Positions 22,296-24,274 of a stretch of 24,274 nt of DNA are shown piece by piece. Under the pieces are notes generated by a model. The model did not search any database and was not told the DNA's origin. It saw only the letters and a list, made by a program, of their open reading frames with translations. How positions within the stretch are numbered: position 1 is the stretch's first letter; the number at the start of each line of letters is the position of its first letter. Source of the stretch: SIAJ01 sp036266155 (GTDB lineage: Bacteria; Planctomycetota; Planctomycetia; Gemmatales; Gemmataceae); NCBI GenBank assembly GCA_036266155.1, contig DATANR010000284.1, forward strand, positions 1 through 24,274. The letters run 5' to 3'. The position numbers and the translations under genes are program-made.

Positions 22296-22565
22296 ATGCG
22301 AATACGACGATGGCTGATGCCAGGCTTCGTCATCGTCGCCGTACTGGCTGTCATTGCCTTCGTCGGCTCCGAGATTTAGGGCGGGGTGAACCGGTCGGCC
22401 ACTTCCATCCTCCGCCACGGAGACCGGGTCGAGGTGTTCCGAGTCGGCCCCAAGTCCGCCGACCAGTCGGGGCCGGACACCATCGGCGGCTACCCGATCC
22501 TGGTGGTCGGGAAAGAGCTGGGTCCAGACTTCGCGGCCCGACTGGGCAAAGTACTCCGAAGCTGA
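22296..22565 (+). pseudogene. Decayed gene for a small membrane-anchored protein, interrupted by an in-frame TAG
   Basis: From ATG at 22296 the frame encodes MRIRRWLMPGFVIVAVLAVI plus AFVGSEI, a single membrane anchor, then TAG at 22377. The same frame continues without a break as GGVNRSATSILRHGDRVEVF, then GGYPILVVGKELGPDFAARL and GKVLRS before a final TGA at 22563. Both pieces look like one protein family that I recall from Gemmata-type genomes, in which RVEVFR and GYPI..GKE.GPEFA motifs are followed by a further C-terminal half with cysteines. That half is missing. The gene appears inactivated by a nonsense codon and C-terminal loss. GGAGG at 22284-22288 precedes the ATG. The family memory is not verified. 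Confidence 0.55.
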
Positions 22566-22679
22566 GGCGTCGCCAACAGCTCGCACCTGGTGAAGCAAAA
22601 ACGGCTGCGCGCGGCGAAGGGCGCCTTTCAGACTGCGGAACTACGATGACAAGGGGCGATGAAAAGCGATGTCAATGAA

Positions 22680-22705
22680 ACGCAGCGCTGCGTCTCTTTT
22701 TCTTT
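22680..22705 (+). terminator. Terminator-like hairpin with T-rich tail
   Basis: ACGCAGCGCTGCGT (22680-22693) is a perfect palindrome that can form a five-pair stem with a GCGC loop, followed by CTCTTTTTCTTT. The stem is short but the T-rich tail is good on the plus strand. It lies between the decayed gene and the sulfatase gene and may have ended the former transcript. Confidence 0.4.
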
Positions 22706-22825
22706 CCAAGCAGGCTGCTTACATAGTGTTCCGGTCGCCTGCCTGCTGAGTGCGGCGTCGTTAGATGGACTGGCACCCACAGCCGCCAGTGCTTACTCTG
22801 CCTCCATACTCCGGAGGCAATCATC

Positions 22826-24274
22826 ATGTCCCTCTCCCGCATCTTGGCGCTCGTCGTCATCGGCTGTTTCGGCTCCATGCTCCCCGCGGCCGAACCGACG
22901 CGCCCCAACATCGTCTTCCTCTTCTCCGACGATCACGCTTACCAGGCCCTCAGCGCCTATGGCGACCCGCGGAAGCTGCTCGACACGCCGAACCTCGATC
23001 GCATTGCCAAGCAGGGCGTACGCTTTGATCGGTGTCTCGTGCCGAATTCGATTTGCGGGCCGAGTCGGGCGACGGTGCTCACGGGCAAGTACAGCCATGC
23101 GAACGGGTTTTTTAACAACACGAATAGCCGATTCGATGGCGCGCAGGTCACGTTCCCGAAGCTGCTGCAAAAGGCCGGCTATCAGACGGCGATGATCGGC
23201 AAGTGGCACCTCGTCAGCGATCCGACGGGGTTCGACTACTGGCACATCCTGCCGGGGCAGGGCGTTTATTACAACCCGCCGATGATCGAGAATGGCAAGC
23301 GTGTCACGCACAATGGCTACGTCACCGACATCATCGGCGACCTGTCGCTTGACTGGTTGAAGGGCCGCGACAAGTCGAAGCCGTTCGTGCTCATGTGCCA
23401 ACACAAGGCGCCGCACCGTGAGTGGTCGCCGGCCTTGCGGCACCTGGGGCATGACAAGGATCGCCAGTACCCCGAACCGGAAACGCTGTTCGACGACTAC
23501 GCCGGCCGCGGCAAGGCCGAGCACGAGCAGGACATGATGGTCGCCAAGACGATGAACGCACTCGATCTGAAGCTGACCACGCCGGCCGGCATGACCGACG
23601 AACAGAAGAAGGAGTGGGATGCGTATTACGCTCCGCGGAACAAGGCATTTCAGGAGGCCAAGCTCAGCGGCAAGGACCTCGTGCGCTGGAAATACAACCG
23701 CTACATGCACGATTACCTGGGTTGCGTGAAAGCGGTCGACGAGAACGTCGGCCGGGTGCTCGACTTCCTCGACAAGGAAGGGCTCGCGGACAATACGGTC
23801 GTCGTCTACGCCTCCGACCAGGGCTTCTACCTCGGCGAGCACGGCTGGTTCGACAAGCGGTGGATCTTCGAGGAGTCGCTACGGACACCGTTACTCGTGC
23901 GTTGGCCGGGCGTCGCCAAGGCGGGAACCGTGAACGGCGACATCGTCAGCAATGTCGACTTCGCGGCGACGTTCCTGGAAACGGCCGGCGTCGAGGCACC
24001 GAAGGATTTGCAGGGCCGCAGCCTCGTGCCCGTGCTCAAGGGGCAGACGCCGAGCGACTGGCGGAAGAGCTTTTATTACCACTACTACGAATACCCCGGC
24101 CCGCACTCGGTGCATCGACACTATGGCGTCGTCACCGAGCGCTATAAGCTCGTCCGCTTTTATGAGTTGGGGGAGAACGAGTGGGAGCTGTTCGACCTGA
24201 AGACCGATCCACATGAGATGACGAGCGTGTTCGGCAAGCCGGAATATGCCGAGATTCAGAAACAGCTGGAAGCT
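22826..24274 (+). CDS. Secreted sulfatase, formylglycine-dependent (3' partial)
   Basis: At least 483 residues, open to the end of the window. A signal peptide (MSLSRILALVVIGCFGSMLP) is followed by the sulfatase core: NIVFLFSDDHAY with the calcium-binding Asp pair (35-36), CGPSRATVLTGKY with Cys77 as the residue converted to formylglycine, IGKWHL (124-129) and SDQGFYLGEHGWFDKRW, which bears further metal and substrate ligands. The C-terminal ELFDLKTDPHEM motif is typical. This is a type I, Cys-type enzyme releasing sulfate from sulfated esters, most likely polysaccharides, in the periplasm. It needs a formylglycine-generating enzyme encoded elsewhere. GGAGG eight bases before the ATG at 22826 fixes the start. 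The exact substrate is unknown. Confidence 0.93.
   Translation, partial: MSLSRILALVVIGCFGSMLPAAEPTRPNIVFLFSDDHAYQALSAYGDPRKLLDTPNLDRIAKQGVRFDRCLVPNSICGPSRATVLTGKYSHANGFFNNTNSRFDGAQVTFPKLLQKAGYQTAMIGKWHLVSDPTGFDYWHILPGQGVYYNPPMIENGKRVTHNGYVTDIIGDLSLDWLKGRDKSKPFVLMCQHKAPHREWSPALRHLGHDKDRQYPEPETLFDDYAGRGKAEHEQDMMVAKTMNALDLKLTTPAGMTDEQKKEWDAYYAPRNKAFQEAKLSGKDLVRWKYNRYMHDYLGCVKAVDENVGRVLDFLDKEGLADNTVVVYASDQGFYLGEHGWFDKRWIFEESLRTPLLVRWPGVAKAGTVNGDIVSNVDFAATFLETAGVEAPKDLQGRSLVPVLKGQTPSDWRKSFYYHYYEYPGPHSVHRHYGVVTERYKLVRFYELGENEWELFDLKTDPHEMTSVFGKPEYAEIQKQLEA

Noticed and set aside
22169..22678. Plus-strand reading frame of 169 codons near the decayed gene
   Set aside because: Very rich in Arg and without a domain. 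Another frame of the same strand shows a plausible degraded protein at 22296-22565.
22793..23842. Minus-strand reading frame of 349 codons opposite the sulfatase gene
   Set aside because: The sulfatase on the plus strand has a complete active site and a strong ribosome binding site. The antisense frame has no features.
1..24274. Search by eye for tRNA, rRNA and complete insertion sequences
   Set aside because: No cloverleaf, rRNA core sequence or transposase with both ends was recognised. Only the unidentified gene tail at the left edge could belong to a mobile element.

Overview
The window is high-GC bacterial chromosome that most resembles a planctomycete of the Gemmata type. The signs are two ECF sigma factors of planctomycete style (one with a membrane and HEAT-like extension, one paired with a Ser/Thr kinase), Tat-exported Gfo/Idh/MocA oxidoreductase and unknown proteins, a formylglycine-type sulfatase, and small antitoxin/PIN genes. 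The assignment rests on protein families recognised by eye, not on a database search.

Left end (1-1000): the tail of an unidentified gene, a MNT nucleotidyltransferase that has lost its N-terminus, an overlapping HEPN gene, and a relic antitoxin on the opposite strand. The HEPN and antitoxin frames run into each other, which suggests a rearranged toxin-antitoxin island. Next come minus-strand genes for an M20/peptidase T-like peptidase, a sigma-70 factor with a good TTGACA promoter containing an SOS-like dyad, and a NupC-type nucleoside transporter (1043-4598). A fumarylacetoacetate hydrolase-family enzyme is divergent from NupC (4737-5675). A small membrane protein and a secreted esterase D-like hydrolase with a clear terminator follow (5683-7238).

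Middle (7233-12215, minus strand): a tightly spaced three-gene unit encodes a secreted concanavalin-like protein, an unknown 255-residue protein and a secreted ExbD-like domain. Upstream of it lie a 66-base palindrome and a 970-residue ECF sigma/HEAT membrane protein. A Tat-signal Gfo/Idh/MocA oxidoreductase coupled by a GTGA overlap to a GNAT acetyltransferase follows on the plus strand (12570-14230). Then comes a two-gene ABC-2 exporter on the minus strand (14308-16880), with the two genes overlapping by ATGA.

Right part (17056-24274): a Tat-exported protein of unknown function lies downstream of an ECF sigma gene. That sigma gene is divergent from a kinase with the order zinc-binding motif - kinase - membrane helix - DUF3365/Tll0287-like domain with a CVKCH haem-attachment motif - membrane helix. 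This pair looks like a membrane haem- or redox-sensing switch acting on a sigma factor, and is the most interesting system in the window. A VapBC-like pair, a decayed small-protein gene with an in-frame amber codon, and a sulfatase cut by the window end complete it. No rRNA, tRNA, CRISPR array or intact insertion sequence was recognised.
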